Translations under genes and position numbers: made by a program | The notes under the pieces: model-generated | The model's input: only the letters and a program-made list of their open reading frames with translations | Told to the model about the DNA's origin: nothing | Database searches by the model: none | Shown here: positions 31,952 to 40,395 of the stretch, one piece after another | Position numbering within the stretch: position 1 is the first letter of the stretch | Layout: each line of letters starts with the position of its first letter | Assembly: GCA_964580235.1 (NCBI GenBank) | Contig: CAZOJY010000020.1 | Span: forward strand, 1 to 40,395 | Source: G020348385 sp964580235 | Lineage (GTDB): Bacteria > Acidobacteriota > Aminicenantia > Aminicenantales > Aminicenantaceae | DNA: 40,395 nucleotides | Direction of reading: 5' to 3'

Positions 31952-33418
31952 CTAACTTTTTTCTCTTATAGTGGAATTCTCAGATGAAAACTCTCGCTCA
32001 TCGGAATTTCCGTTCTTCAGGCGTCGCTTCCAGTAAAAATAAGCTGGTATTCCTAGGACTGTTAGCAGGAGTCCTGCCATTGCTTCAACCGGTTTTTCCA
32101 GCAGTGTGTTAAGAAGAATCCCGCAGGATGCGATAATAAAAACAGCGGGTACAATCGGATAGCCCCAGGTTTTGTAGGGCCGCGGCAGGTCGGGGCGTTT
32201 TTTCCTGAGCGTGAACACGGATGCTGTCGCTGCAACCCAGAAAGCTATGGCGATAAACATGGCAAAGGTGAAGATCTGTTCAAATGTGCCAAGAAGGGTG
32301 AGCAGGGAAGCCCAAATTGCCTGGATGAGGATGGAAAACCCAGGAGTCCGGAAACGGGGATGGACATGTGCCACCTTCCGGAAGAAAAGACCGTCCTTAG
32401 CCATTGCGTAATAGACCCGGGGCCCGACCAAAATTGAGCCGTTAAGAGAACCGAATACCGATACAATAACAAGCGCGGAAATAAGGGCCCCTGTGGAAGA
32501 GCCATAAAGAGCTCCTGTTGCCTTTTCCGCTATTCGCACGACTCCGATGGTTTCTTGCATGGGGAGAGCATAGAGGTAGATATAATTGACCAGAACATAA
32601 AGAATGGTGATTCCCAACGTTCCCACGATGAGAGCCAAGGGAAGGTTGCGTTTGGGATTTTTTATCTCGCCAGCCACGAAATTGACGTTGTTCCAGCCGT
32701 CAAATGCCCAAGAAACAGCAACCAGAGCAACGCCGAAGCCGATAATTATACTCCCAAAACTCAGGCCTGAAGGATTCAATGCCATCTCTGGGGAGGCACC
32801 TTTCCCGATGGTAAAACCCAGGATGATGATGGCAGCAATGGTTCCTATTTTGATAACGGTGAACAGGTTTTGAATGGATTTACCCAGGCCGACGCCGATA
32901 AAATTAAAAATAGACAATAGGATGATAACAATGATTCCAATGATCTGCCCTGCTGAAATGGAATAGCGCAGCGAATCCTGGAAGAATGGAATATTCAAAG
33001 CCAGGAGAATGTGCTCTGTTCCCAGGGATGGGAAGAAGTAGCCCACATACTCGCCAAATGCCAGGGCAAGAGCTGCGATACCCCCGGTCATGTAAACAAG
33101 AAACAGTATCCATCCGAATAAGAATCCGGACATCGGACCATACGCCTCTCTGAGATAGACGTATTGTCCTCCGGCCTCGGGCATTGCCGCGCCAAGTTCG
33201 GCGTAGGTCAGAGCTCCAGCCAAGGTCAGAAGTCCTCCGACAAACCAGGCAAGCAGGATGAGACCGGCGGATGGGATGCTCTTGGCCATGATTCCGGTCG
33301 TGAGGAATATGCCTGATCCTATGACAATCCCCACCATGACCATTGTCGAATCGAAAAGTCCGAGTCGCCGGGCAAGGCCAATTGGGGATGATTTTTTTTT
33401 GTTGTTATTTACATTCAT
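31952..33418 (-). CDS. APC-family amino-acid permease
   Basis: 488 residues with 12 membrane helices and no signal peptide. The N-terminus LFDSTMVMVGIVIGSGIFLTTG is the APC/LAT helix-1 signature with unwound GSGIF, followed by ALTYAELGAAMPEAGGQYVYLREAYG and WAFDGWNNVNFVAGEIKNPKRNLP. It probably exchanges or imports amino acids. It lies between the deacylase gene and the PLP-enzyme gene with gaps of 32 and 42 bp, in a minus-strand run of amino-acid genes. Possible cargoes include the free amino acid made by the deacylase, or the substrate or product of the amidinotransferase module (inference). Confidence 0.9.
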   Translation of the reverse strand: MNVNNNKKKSSPIGLARRLGLFDSTMVMVGIVIGSGIFLTTGIMAKSIPSAGLILLAWFVGGLLTLAGALTYAELGAAMPEAGGQYVYLREAYGPMSGFLFGWILFLVYMTGGIAALALAFGEYVGYFFPSLGTEHILLALNIPFFQDSLRYSISAGQIIGIIVIILLSIFNFIGVGLGKSIQNLFTVIKIGTIAAIIILGFTIGKGASPEMALNPSGLSFGSIIIGFGVALVAVSWAFDGWNNVNFVAGEIKNPKRNLPLALIVGTLGITILYVLVNYIYLYALPMQETIGVVRIAEKATGALYGSSTGALISALVIVSVFGSLNGSILVGPRVYYAMAKDGLFFRKVAHVHPRFRTPGFSILIQAIWASLLTLLGTFEQIFTFAMFIAIAFWVAATASVFTLRKKRPDLPRPYKTWGYPIVPAVFIIASCGILLNTLLEKPVEAMAGLLLTVLGIPAYFYWKRRLKNGNSDEREFSSENSTIREKS

Positions 33419-33460
33419 TTTAGATTTTAAAGATTCTTCTTGTATCCGTATCTCTCTAGT

Positions 33461-34927
33461 CTAGCTATATTTCTCTAGCAATCCTGTTTTTTCGTTAAAT
33501 TCTCGGATAAGTGAGTCCCATTCCTTGTGAGACTGATACTTTTCCTTCCAGTAGTTTTCATCATACCATTGTTTGTCGAGTTCTTCGACATCCTTCCCCA
33601 GTTGCTCAATCCAGGTGAAGTATTTAAGATTGTGTATTCTTTTCTTATCCCAGTAACTCAGCTCCTGCATATGGTCTGTAGTAAGGCTCATCAAGCAGCT
33701 CTCAAAATCAACCGCTGCCTGCTTATCTGTGTAATCCCCTTGCTCTTTCCTCAATTCTTGTATCCTGGACTGGTAAAGTTCCATGGAGTCTGTAGCAATT
33801 GTGAAAACCATATCGTTTTTGTTCATTTCATAATATTTTGCCATTTTTATAGCACCTACTAGGTTCGCAATCGATGAGATTCCCATGAGTTCAAGTTTCT
33901 CTACTGTTTCGTCTGGAATCCCTCTGGATTTGAGAAAGTCTATCCCTTCTGCTTCATTAAAGAGCCGGACAATCCTCATGCAGCACTCATCATCGATACC
34001 TGCGACCATATCCATGTTCTTTAAGTTGTGTATCCAAGGGATATGTTTGTCTCCAATCCCCTCGATTTTGTGTTTGCCATGTCCGTTGTAAAGAAGTGTA
34101 GGACACTGCAAAGCTTCTCCGGCACAAACCTTTATCAGGGGAAATTTTTCGCGGAGATAGTCAGCCGAACCCAAGGTCCCAGTGGATCCCTGTGTGAGAA
34201 AAAGTGCAGCTAACCTTTGATCGTCATCTTTTTGACTCTTATAAACCTCTTCTACAGCCTGACCAGTGCAGACATAATGCCAGATGGCATTTCCAATTTC
34301 ATCGAACTGATTGAGGATGACAATCTCATCCGGTCTTTCCCTTTTTAGCTCGAAAGTCTTGTCATAAACTTCTTTGACATTGCTTTCAGAACCTGGCGTG
34401 GCATGAATTTCAGCACCGATTTTTTCCAGCCATTCGAATCGTTCTCTTGACATTCCTTCGGGAAGAACCGCGATGCTTGGACTGGCCAGAAGGTAAGAAT
34501 CGTAGGCCCCTCCGCGGCAGTAATTTCCCGTAGAGGGCCATAATGCTTTCTGCCTTGTGGGGTCAAAGGCTCCTCTTACCAGCTTTTCTACAAGCGGTCC
34601 GAATGTGGCCCCAACCTTGTGGGAGCCGGTAGGGAAATACTTTCCGATAAGGATCATTATCCGGGCTTTTACTCCTGATAATTCAGAAGGAATCTCCAAG
34701 AAATTCACCTCACCGTACCCTCCCCCAAATTTTACAGGTTCGTTTTTCCACGTTATCCTGAATAGATTCCGAGAATGGAGATCCCAGAGGCCGATCTCTT
34801 TAAGCTCGTCCTTGATGCCCTGAGGGATTTTTTCGGGGTGAGCCATTTCCTCATATGTCGGGATGATGATGTTTCTTTCCCGGCACCGGTTGATTGTATT
34901 TTCCAAAACTTTTTTTAGGTCATTCAT
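33461..34927 (-). CDS. Fold-type II PLP-dependent enzyme (cysteine/threonine synthase-like), function unknown
   Basis: 488 residues. PLP lysine is Lys104 in GSHKVGAT, and a Gly-rich phosphate-binding loop is QGSTGTLGSADYL. LWPSTGNYCRGGAYDSYLLASPS matches the substrate loop of this enzyme class. N- and C-terminal extensions make it longer than cysteine synthase (~310). I recognise it as a PLP-dependent beta-subunit-like family with no assigned reaction known to me. No good Shine-Dalgarno: only CTAGG adjoins the ATG, so expression may depend on coupling. It begins 14 bp after the second AGAT-like gene, the strongest sign of a shared pathway. Confidence 0.8.
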   Translation of the reverse strand: MNDLKKVLENTINRCRERNIIIPTYEEMAHPEKIPQGIKDELKEIGLWDLHSRNLFRITWKNEPVKFGGGYGEVNFLEIPSELSGVKARIMILIGKYFPTGSHKVGATFGPLVEKLVRGAFDPTRQKALWPSTGNYCRGGAYDSYLLASPSIAVLPEGMSRERFEWLEKIGAEIHATPGSESNVKEVYDKTFELKRERPDEIVILNQFDEIGNAIWHYVCTGQAVEEVYKSQKDDDQRLAALFLTQGSTGTLGSADYLREKFPLIKVCAGEALQCPTLLYNGHGKHKIEGIGDKHIPWIHNLKNMDMVAGIDDECCMRIVRLFNEAEGIDFLKSRGIPDETVEKLELMGISSIANLVGAIKMAKYYEMNKNDMVFTIATDSMELYQSRIQELRKEQGDYTDKQAAVDFESCLMSLTTDHMQELSYWDKKRIHNLKYFTWIEQLGKDVEELDKQWYDENYWKEKYQSHKEWDSLIREFNEKTGLLEKYS

Positions 34928-34941
34928 CCTAGAAATCCCGG

Positions 34942-36084
34942 CTAAAAACCTTCAATCTGCTTCGGGAAGTAATCTTCACAGGCACCTTCCCGGTAAACAT
35001 CAGCCGTACAGCAGTGAAGTCCGCCTCCAAATGGTGAGACTTTATAGAACGAAACTGGGACGATTTCAAAGCCGTGTTTATCGAACAACTCCATGGTAGG
35101 AGTCTCACTGGCTTCAACACAGATGGTTTTCGGATCGAGTACAAGAGTATTCATGCTTAGCCACCAGCTGCAGAAATCATAGGCTGATTTCTCTTTGAGA
35201 AGTGCTTTCGGGGCCTTCAAAATTTCCCAGCCATTCTTCTCGAATAGTTCCAGTTCCTCCCTATCGAGGGGTATTCTCTCCGGATTCATTATTGCCAATC
35301 CAGGGCGAACAGGAACAAGGGTCGTGTCCATATGCCAAGGGAGTAATTCTCTGCGCCCCACTTTATGGATTCGATGATCGGGAAAGTGCCGCCTCAGCCA
35401 GTCAACACCAGCATTATTGGTAACCATTGACTTCTGGACAAAAAGGTCTCTGCCGTAGCGGACAACATCTGCAGCATCAAACAGCGGTTCTTTTTCAGAG
35501 ATTATCCAATCGCCCTTTTCAGCACGCTCCCACTGCTCTTCTTCGCTTAATGAGTTCCATTCGCTCCACCAGTTTTTACTTTTATAAGTTTCCTCTGTTA
35601 AGCGAGGTTTTGGCGCAGCTTCGAAGCGAAAGTTTGGGTCTTCTCTGAAGTACTGTTCGAACAGGGGACGGAAACAAAGATATTCATACCAGCGGCTGCG
35701 GTAAGACATAGTCGCTTCCAGAATTTCATTGCCAACTGTGAGCAGCAAATCCCGTGCAGGCGCACAGCCGAACATCGATTCCTGTTTCCAGTCTGGGGTT
35801 TGAACCGCTTGGCTGAAATCGATCGGAGTAGGGCGGTCCACTCGAATGCCACGGTTCTCGAGGATTTTAGCAAAATTATCTAACTCTTCGTTGGCCATAT
35901 CTACCATTTCCTGAGGATAGGGCCCATATTTACCTAAAGGAAATCCATCTTCCGGCCAATCACGTTGGACGGCGATTTCAGGAGCCTGGACCATAGTCCC
36001 GTCAGCCCGGCCGAGAATGATATGCTTCAGTGGATCCCATTCATTCCAAGAATTGACGATTGTTTTTTTAGATTCTCGAGTCAT
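34942..36084 (-). CDS. AGAT-like amidinotransferase (copy 2, arginine-binding residue retained)
   Basis: 380 residues from the ATG at 36084, which has AAGGAG six bases upstream and aligns with the start of copy 1; an ATG at 36102 is possible. AGAT catalytic residues are visible: Asp203 in FDAADVVRYGRD, His251 in WHMD, Cys358 in GGGLHCCTADV. Arg270 in NPERIP matches human Arg322, which binds arginine's carboxylate, so arginine is a likely donor. The amine acceptor is unknown. Copy 1 at 19675 has Trp at this position. It sits between the threonine-synthase-like gene (34 bp upstream) and the PLP enzyme (14 bp downstream). Confidence 0.88.
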   Translation of the reverse strand: MTRESKKTIVNSWNEWDPLKHIILGRADGTMVQAPEIAVQRDWPEDGFPLGKYGPYPQEMVDMANEELDNFAKILENRGIRVDRPTPIDFSQAVQTPDWKQESMFGCAPARDLLLTVGNEILEATMSYRSRWYEYLCFRPLFEQYFREDPNFRFEAAPKPRLTEETYKSKNWWSEWNSLSEEEQWERAEKGDWIISEKEPLFDAADVVRYGRDLFVQKSMVTNNAGVDWLRRHFPDHRIHKVGRRELLPWHMDTTLVPVRPGLAIMNPERIPLDREELELFEKNGWEILKAPKALLKEKSAYDFCSWWLSMNTLVLDPKTICVEASETPTMELFDKHGFEIVPVSFYKVSPFGGGLHCCTADVYREGACEDYFPKQIEGF

Positions 36085-36118
36085 TGATATCTCCTTATCC
36101 ATTCACATTCCCTTTATT

Positions 36119-37354
36119 CTAAATAAAACCTAATGAAACGATTTTCTCCAGCTCTTTGATATCAGGTCTGATCTTCAGAGGTTTCCCCACTGATTTCATA
36201 GCTGAATCAATGTCTTTTAATCCATTTCCGCTCATCAATATTACAATTTTCTCGTAATTCCTAATCCTATTGTTACTGACAGCCTTTTGCAGTGCAGCAA
36301 AGGGAGTAACACCTGAGGGTTCACCAAAAACACTCGTCTCCCTTGCAAATTCCGGTATGGCTTGAATGATTTGTTCATCGCTTACAGATACGACAAAACC
36401 TCTGGATTCTTGAATCGCTCTTAGAGCAGCATCTCCATCGTGAGGGAAACTCACTGATATGCTGTCTGCTATAGTCTTTCCTTTGACTGGCCGGATAACT
36501 CCATCTGATTTAAATGCACGATTGATAGCATCCATATTTTCAGCCTGACAGGAAATGAGCTGGGGCAAGCGATCTATGAAGCCAATCTCATAGAGATCGA
36601 CAAAACCCTTCCATATACCGCTTATGAGATTTCCATCACCGACAGGAATAAATAACTTATCCGGACATTCCCAACCCAACTGCTCGCAAATCTCGTAGGA
36701 ACATGTTTTTTTCCCTTCACGAGTGTAAGAATTGTAGCCGGAATTGCGGCTGTACCATCCATATTTCTCAGTAGCTTTTATACAAAGATCAAACGCCTCA
36801 TCGTACGAACCTTTTACAGCGATAACGATGGCACCAAACACCAACAGCTGGGCAATCTTAGCCAAAGGAGAAGTCTCAGGGACAAAAATTATCGTTTTTA
36901 AACCAAGTGCAGCGGTCAGACATGAGAGCGACGAAGCTGCATTTCCCGTAGAAGCACAGGTGATGATTTTTTCACCTCTTTCAAGGGCTTTTATGACAGT
37001 AATAGCTCCCGGCCTATCTTTGAGAGAGGCACTCGGGTTTCTTCCTTCATCTTTAATATAAAGATTTTTTATCCCGAGCTTTTTACCAAGTCTTTTAGCC
37101 TTGTACAATGGTGTCCATCCTATCTGTACGACGGGTTTTCTCGATAAATCTTTGACAGGCAGAAGGTTTTTGTACCGCCAGATGCTAAAATCTGGATTTT
37201 TCGCTAGATCTGATTTTTTTAAATTCTCTTTAATGTACTGGTAATCATAAGTGACTTGAAGGTAACCCCTGCAGTTCTTACAGGTATACTCGATATCATC
37301 TGTTTTAAAATCAGCCCCACAGTGAAAGCATTTATAGCCCTTAACATTTTTCAA
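36119..37354 (-). CDS. Threonine synthase-like PLP enzyme with N-terminal zinc ribbon
   Basis: 411 residues. N-terminal CFHC and CKNC (Cys9, 12, 25, 28) form a zinc ribbon found in one group of threonine synthases. The PLP lysine is Lys112 in PSASLKDRPG; the phosphate loop is PVGDGNLISG, and CASTGNAASSLS is the substrate loop. Threonine synthases turn O-phosphohomoserine into threonine; members beside biosynthetic enzymes can do beta- or gamma-replacements. The start is TTG at 37354 with GGAG nine bases upstream. It opens the run leading to AGAT copy 2. The 195-bp gap upstream, up to the TonB receptor, contains a 6-bp inverted repeat (CACAGA/TCTGTG, 37499-37516). Confidence 0.88.
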   Translation of the reverse strand: MKNVKGYKCFHCGADFKTDDIEYTCKNCRGYLQVTYDYQYIKENLKKSDLAKNPDFSIWRYKNLLPVKDLSRKPVVQIGWTPLYKAKRLGKKLGIKNLYIKDEGRNPSASLKDRPGAITVIKALERGEKIITCASTGNAASSLSCLTAALGLKTIIFVPETSPLAKIAQLLVFGAIVIAVKGSYDEAFDLCIKATEKYGWYSRNSGYNSYTREGKKTCSYEICEQLGWECPDKLFIPVGDGNLISGIWKGFVDLYEIGFIDRLPQLISCQAENMDAINRAFKSDGVIRPVKGKTIADSISVSFPHDGDAALRAIQESRGFVVSVSDEQIIQAIPEFARETSVFGEPSGVTPFAALQKAVSNNRIRNYEKIVILMSGNGLKDIDSAMKSVGKPLKIRPDIKELEKIVSLGFI

Positions 37355-37549
37355 TTTTCAAAACTCCGGGAGCCAGCAAACCTTAATCATTTCAAGTCAA
37401 CTTTGACCGATTGGCCTCCTAAGACAAGCACTTTATTCATTGAACTTGGCGGTGATAAAAAGACTCACTCGCCTTTAGACGTAAAGCCATCCTTTTCTCA
37501 CAGATTTTACTCTGTGGGGGAGACATGAAGATTTTTGGACCTAGATCGA

Positions 37550-40279
37550 TTAAAACTCCAGCTTGAATCCTAACTGCAAGCTTATTGGATCAGGGAGGCC
37601 CGATTTTTCATAAAAAGTATCACGCCACATACTGTTAGAGCGCCAGGATCTGAATGTTGCGTCATTGGTTGCATTGAACAGGTCGAGCATAACTTTAAGC
37701 TTCCATGATCCCTTGAGCGAGAAGGTTTTTTGCGCTCTTAGATTTAGGGTATAGAATGAGGGATATCTGTCCTCACCTCTTGGATTTGCCAGAATTTCCT
37801 GCCGTCCTTGGTTCAGATCGGAAACCCTTACCAGAGCCGGGCGAGGGCGGCCAGTCTGGTAGGTGAAGTAGGCACCGAAGAAAATATCCCATGGCAGGGT
37901 GAAGCCCCCTGCGAATTTAATCACCCATCTTTTATCATGCTGCAAGTCACCCTCTGCGTTGATTAGATCATTGGGATCTACTCCAAAGTTTCCAGCATAA
38001 CTCGTCAAAACGTGTTGGCCTGTTGATTTTGCCACCATATTCAAGCCGGTCGAATGACTCCAAGTGAGAGAAGCGTTCATCATCCATTTTTGTGAATACT
38101 TCTTGTCAAAAGTAAGAATAAAACCATCGAATTTTTGGCCATAACCTTCGGGATTTGTCTGCCAGGTTTCCGGATAATCACCTGTTCGATTGAAAACCGT
38201 ATATTTTTGACCATTATCAGGGGAAACTCTTTGTACCTGCTCGTATTCTGTATTTCTCCCCTCCCAGCCAAGGCTATTCTTTTCGGTTTTGTGAATGTAC
38301 ATTGCTCCTGCTGAAAAGTCAGGAATAAGCTCTCTCTCTAAGCCGATGAATAGCTGCTCGGAATAGGGATTCTTTATTTTGGGGTCCATGATATAGCCTA
38401 TTTCTCCTGGGAAATAATCAAAGAGCTCCCATTCGCCATCAAACCACTCATACGCATACCAATCTGTAAATCCAGGTCCTGGCCAAGCAAAGTTTGAAAT
38501 ATACATGGCATCATAATAGCGGCCGTAATGGGCTTTGAATAGAGTTTTTCCGTCAGGCGTTAACTGGAAGGCTAGGCCGATTCGGGGCGAAAAGACATTC
38601 CAGGTTATTAAATCATCTATTTTCGGGGCTTTTTCACTGGTTTTTTCCCATCCTTCCAATAGAGGAAGAGCAGGATAAGTAGCCTTCTGGTGATCAAACC
38701 TTAATCCAATATTGACTGTCAGTCTGTCTCCCATGCTGATTGAATCATCCAGGAAAGTTCCGATTTTATTTACTAATCCTCCGTAAGAGTATTGTTGCTG
38801 TACATAGAGTAAATAGGGTTCCTCATAATAATCTATGTAATAACCTCCTCCAGGATAGCCTCCCATGGCTTTAAGGCTTCCTCTGTTGTATTGAACCCCA
38901 ACTTTAAAGTCATGATCTGTTCCCAGAAAATCCTCGGCAAAATGGGAGAATCCCGCATTGACTTGATGGGTTGTTATATCCCATTTGCCAGACCAACTTG
39001 GGGCATTGGATAACACTCCTGTCGCATCATCAAGATGGGGCCGTTTGTCGAGGTCAGCACCGGCTATTGGAACATCGTAGTGATCGGGGCTCCACCACCC
39101 GGAATATTTGATGTCAAAAAAGGAATTGCTGCTTACCTGCGATGTGTACCGCAGGTTCCAGATATAGGTTTGTACGACTTCTTTAATCACTGTCTCAGGC
39201 AAGTTCCATGGGTCAGGAACCTCGCCGAAATCTTCGTTTTCGTAAGCAAAACTGGCCACAAGTTTGTGTCTATTGTTTATATTGGAAGTCAATTTGAAAA
39301 AACCTTCGTCTTGTATGTCTTTCGCTACAAAATCAGGATCTCCCTGCCAATCTGATTCCTTAGCTCTTCGTATATTGAAGTTACCGAAAAACCAAAGTGA
39401 GTCTTTTACGATGGGACCGCCCAAAGAGAACGACAGGTCATATCGATACCACCGCTGGAAGGATTCACTCATTTCCGGATCAGGATTATTGTCTCCGGTT
39501 GTGAAACCGTATCGCCCATAATGGGATACTGACCCTGCAAATTTATTCCCTCCGGATTTTGTGACAATATTGATCACAGCACCTGTTATCAATCCATACT
39601 CGGCAGCAGCCCCTATTCCTGTAACTTCCACTTCTTCAAAAATATCTTGATTTGGATTGGTCCAGGGAATTCCCAGCTCTGGGCTGCTTTGTTCCACTCC
39701 ATCAAAGTAAAAAGCATTCCCTTCAACTCCCGAACCGGCAAAAGACCACCTTAAAGCTCCGGATTCACCTTGAGAAAGCATACCAGGGGCTTGTTTCACA
39801 ACATCCGCAAAGGAGTGCCGTCCAGCAGGGATATTTTCCACATCTTCTACGGTAAAATTCGATGACATTCCAGATTTTTTCACATCAATAACAGGGAGTT
39901 CTGCTATGACTTCAGAGTATTCAGTCAATGTTTCTGGAATCATCGATATCTCTATTGTGACAGTCGTGTTAATGGTCACCTGAATGTTTTCTTTTTCCTC
40001 TTGTTTAAAGCTATCTAATGTAAAAGTCAGCTTATAAATTCCAGGTGCTAAATTGCTAATTAGGAACTTTCCTTTATCTGATGTTAAAGCCGTTCGTATT
40101 CCCATTGAAGACGGGCTTGATGCTTCGACTGATACTCCGGGAAGAGGCGTACCTTGATCATCTTTCACGACCCCCCCAATCTTTCCTGTTATGATCTGCC
40201 CAAAGGTTAGGCTTGCGACAAAGACTAGGAGAAAAAAAGCTATTGTCAACATTTGTAGCATAACTTTTTTGTTATTCAT
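37550..40279 (-). CDS. TonB-dependent outer-membrane receptor with carboxypeptidase-regulatory-like domain
   Basis: 909 residues, signal peptide MNNKKVMLQMLTIAFFLLVF. After the signal comes a carboxypeptidase-regulatory-like beta domain (GKIGGVVKDDQGTPLPGVSV, LAPGIYKLTFTLDSF). The plug follows at ~140-250 (NIPAGRHSFADVVKQAPGM, GAVINIVTKSGG), then the barrel, with SLGGPIVKDSLWFFGNFNIR as a marker. It ends in ISLQLGFKLEF with a terminal Phe, typical of barrel proteins. It imports bulky substrates such as peptides or glycans using TonB energy; which one is unknown. AAGGAGGAGCA precedes the ATG. It is 195 bp upstream of the threonine-synthase-like gene and is the first complete gene of the minus-strand run within the window. 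A decayed relative is at 16288-16500. Confidence 0.92.
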   Translation of the reverse strand: MNNKKVMLQMLTIAFFLLVFVASLTFGQIITGKIGGVVKDDQGTPLPGVSVEASSPSSMGIRTALTSDKGKFLISNLAPGIYKLTFTLDSFKQEEKENIQVTINTTVTIEISMIPETLTEYSEVIAELPVIDVKKSGMSSNFTVEDVENIPAGRHSFADVVKQAPGMLSQGESGALRWSFAGSGVEGNAFYFDGVEQSSPELGIPWTNPNQDIFEEVEVTGIGAAAEYGLITGAVINIVTKSGGNKFAGSVSHYGRYGFTTGDNNPDPEMSESFQRWYRYDLSFSLGGPIVKDSLWFFGNFNIRRAKESDWQGDPDFVAKDIQDEGFFKLTSNINNRHKLVASFAYENEDFGEVPDPWNLPETVIKEVVQTYIWNLRYTSQVSSNSFFDIKYSGWWSPDHYDVPIAGADLDKRPHLDDATGVLSNAPSWSGKWDITTHQVNAGFSHFAEDFLGTDHDFKVGVQYNRGSLKAMGGYPGGGYYIDYYEEPYLLYVQQQYSYGGLVNKIGTFLDDSISMGDRLTVNIGLRFDHQKATYPALPLLEGWEKTSEKAPKIDDLITWNVFSPRIGLAFQLTPDGKTLFKAHYGRYYDAMYISNFAWPGPGFTDWYAYEWFDGEWELFDYFPGEIGYIMDPKIKNPYSEQLFIGLERELIPDFSAGAMYIHKTEKNSLGWEGRNTEYEQVQRVSPDNGQKYTVFNRTGDYPETWQTNPEGYGQKFDGFILTFDKKYSQKWMMNASLTWSHSTGLNMVAKSTGQHVLTSYAGNFGVDPNDLINAEGDLQHDKRWVIKFAGGFTLPWDIFFGAYFTYQTGRPRPALVRVSDLNQGRQEILANPRGEDRYPSFYTLNLRAQKTFSLKGSWKLKVMLDLFNATNDATFRSWRSNSMWRDTFYEKSGLPDPISLQLGFKLEF

Positions 40280-40333
40280 TGCTCCTCCTTAATAAAATTA
40301 AGTCTTGCCATCTCCAAATGAACTACTGACAGG

Positions 40334-40354
40334 TTAAAATAGATAATTTAGCAT
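40334..40354 (-). other. Possible six-codon leader ORF upstream of the TonB receptor
   Basis: On the minus strand GGAGGG (40359-40364) lies 4 bases before ATG CTA AAT TAT CTA TTT TAA, encoding MLNYLF. It ends 54 bp before the receptor ATG. Good spacing suggests translation is possible. No attenuator hairpin is seen. It may be chance. Confidence 0.25.
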
Positions 40355-40395
40355 TTTTCCCTCCTTCCAATTATTGAAGAGCAAAATTCTGCGAT

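Noticed and set aside
37387..37440. 17-codon minus-strand frame MNKVLVLGGQSVKVDLK before the threonine-synthase-like gene
   Set aside because: It resembles the start of a dinucleotide-binding protein but has no ribosome-binding site, no continuation and too little length to support.
37499..37516. CACAGA/TCTGTG hairpin after the TonB receptor as a terminator
   Set aside because: Only 6 bp and no T-run follows on either strand.

Overview
The window reads as part of a Gram-negative, protein-degrading heterotroph. It has an outer-membrane TonB-dependent receptor with a carboxypeptidase-regulatory-like N-terminal domain, several lipoproteins with lipoboxes, a periplasmic TRAP solute-uptake system, and many secreted or envelope peptidases (M24, M14, S9, S15, DUF885-like). 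The receptor style and peptidase load recall Acidobacteriota and Candidatus Aminicenantes. That placement is inference; no rRNA or phylogenetic marker is in view.

Layout. (1) 1-1327, plus strand: the 3' end of an M24-like gene, then a calcium-loop lipoprotein. (2) 1350-16125, minus strand: MoaD/ThiS-like protein, membrane protein, MATE-like exporter, a decayed M24 remnant, an SSS symporter, a DUF885-like peptidase, an S15/CocE hydrolase, M24 paralogue A, a lipoprotein, M24 paralogues B and C, and a second damaged DUF885-like gene. This is a peptide-hydrolysis island built by repeated duplication, with short spacings and overlaps that suggest translational coupling. (3) 15770-16612: a small gene graveyard with remnants of a TPR-type SGNH hydrolase, a TonB receptor and a MATE-like gene. 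(4) 16676-23768, plus strand: a recognisable promoter, TRAP transporter dctPQM, an arginine:glycine amidinotransferase (AGAT)-like enzyme, then pyrB, an aldo/keto reductase and pyrI. (5) 23833-40279, minus strand: M14 carboxypeptidase, beta-lactamase-fold serine hydrolase, S9 peptidase, a palindromic repeat island, N-acyl-D-amino-acid deacylase, APC permease, a fold-type II PLP enzyme, a second AGAT-like enzyme, a threonine-synthase-like PLP enzyme and the TonB receptor.

How the genes may work together (inference): the receptor and envelope peptidases would take up and trim peptides, including D- or acyl-blocked residues, and the SSS, APC and TRAP carriers would move products inward. The most unusual part is a tight four-gene run, threonine-synthase-like / AGAT-like / PLP enzyme / amino-acid permease, which looks like a small pathway for making or processing a guanidino amino acid. 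A second AGAT paralogue beside the TRAP operon keeps the catalytic triad but has Trp where human AGAT has the arginine-binding Arg322, so it may use a different substrate.

The other strong theme is ongoing gene birth and decay. Two M24 paralogues have lost metal ligands. The two DUF885-like copies carry complementary lesions: one lacks the catalytic Glu, the other lacks an internal block and a credible start. Two unrelated genes share the same 5' leader and signal-peptide start. A palindromic repeat family is scattered at three loci.
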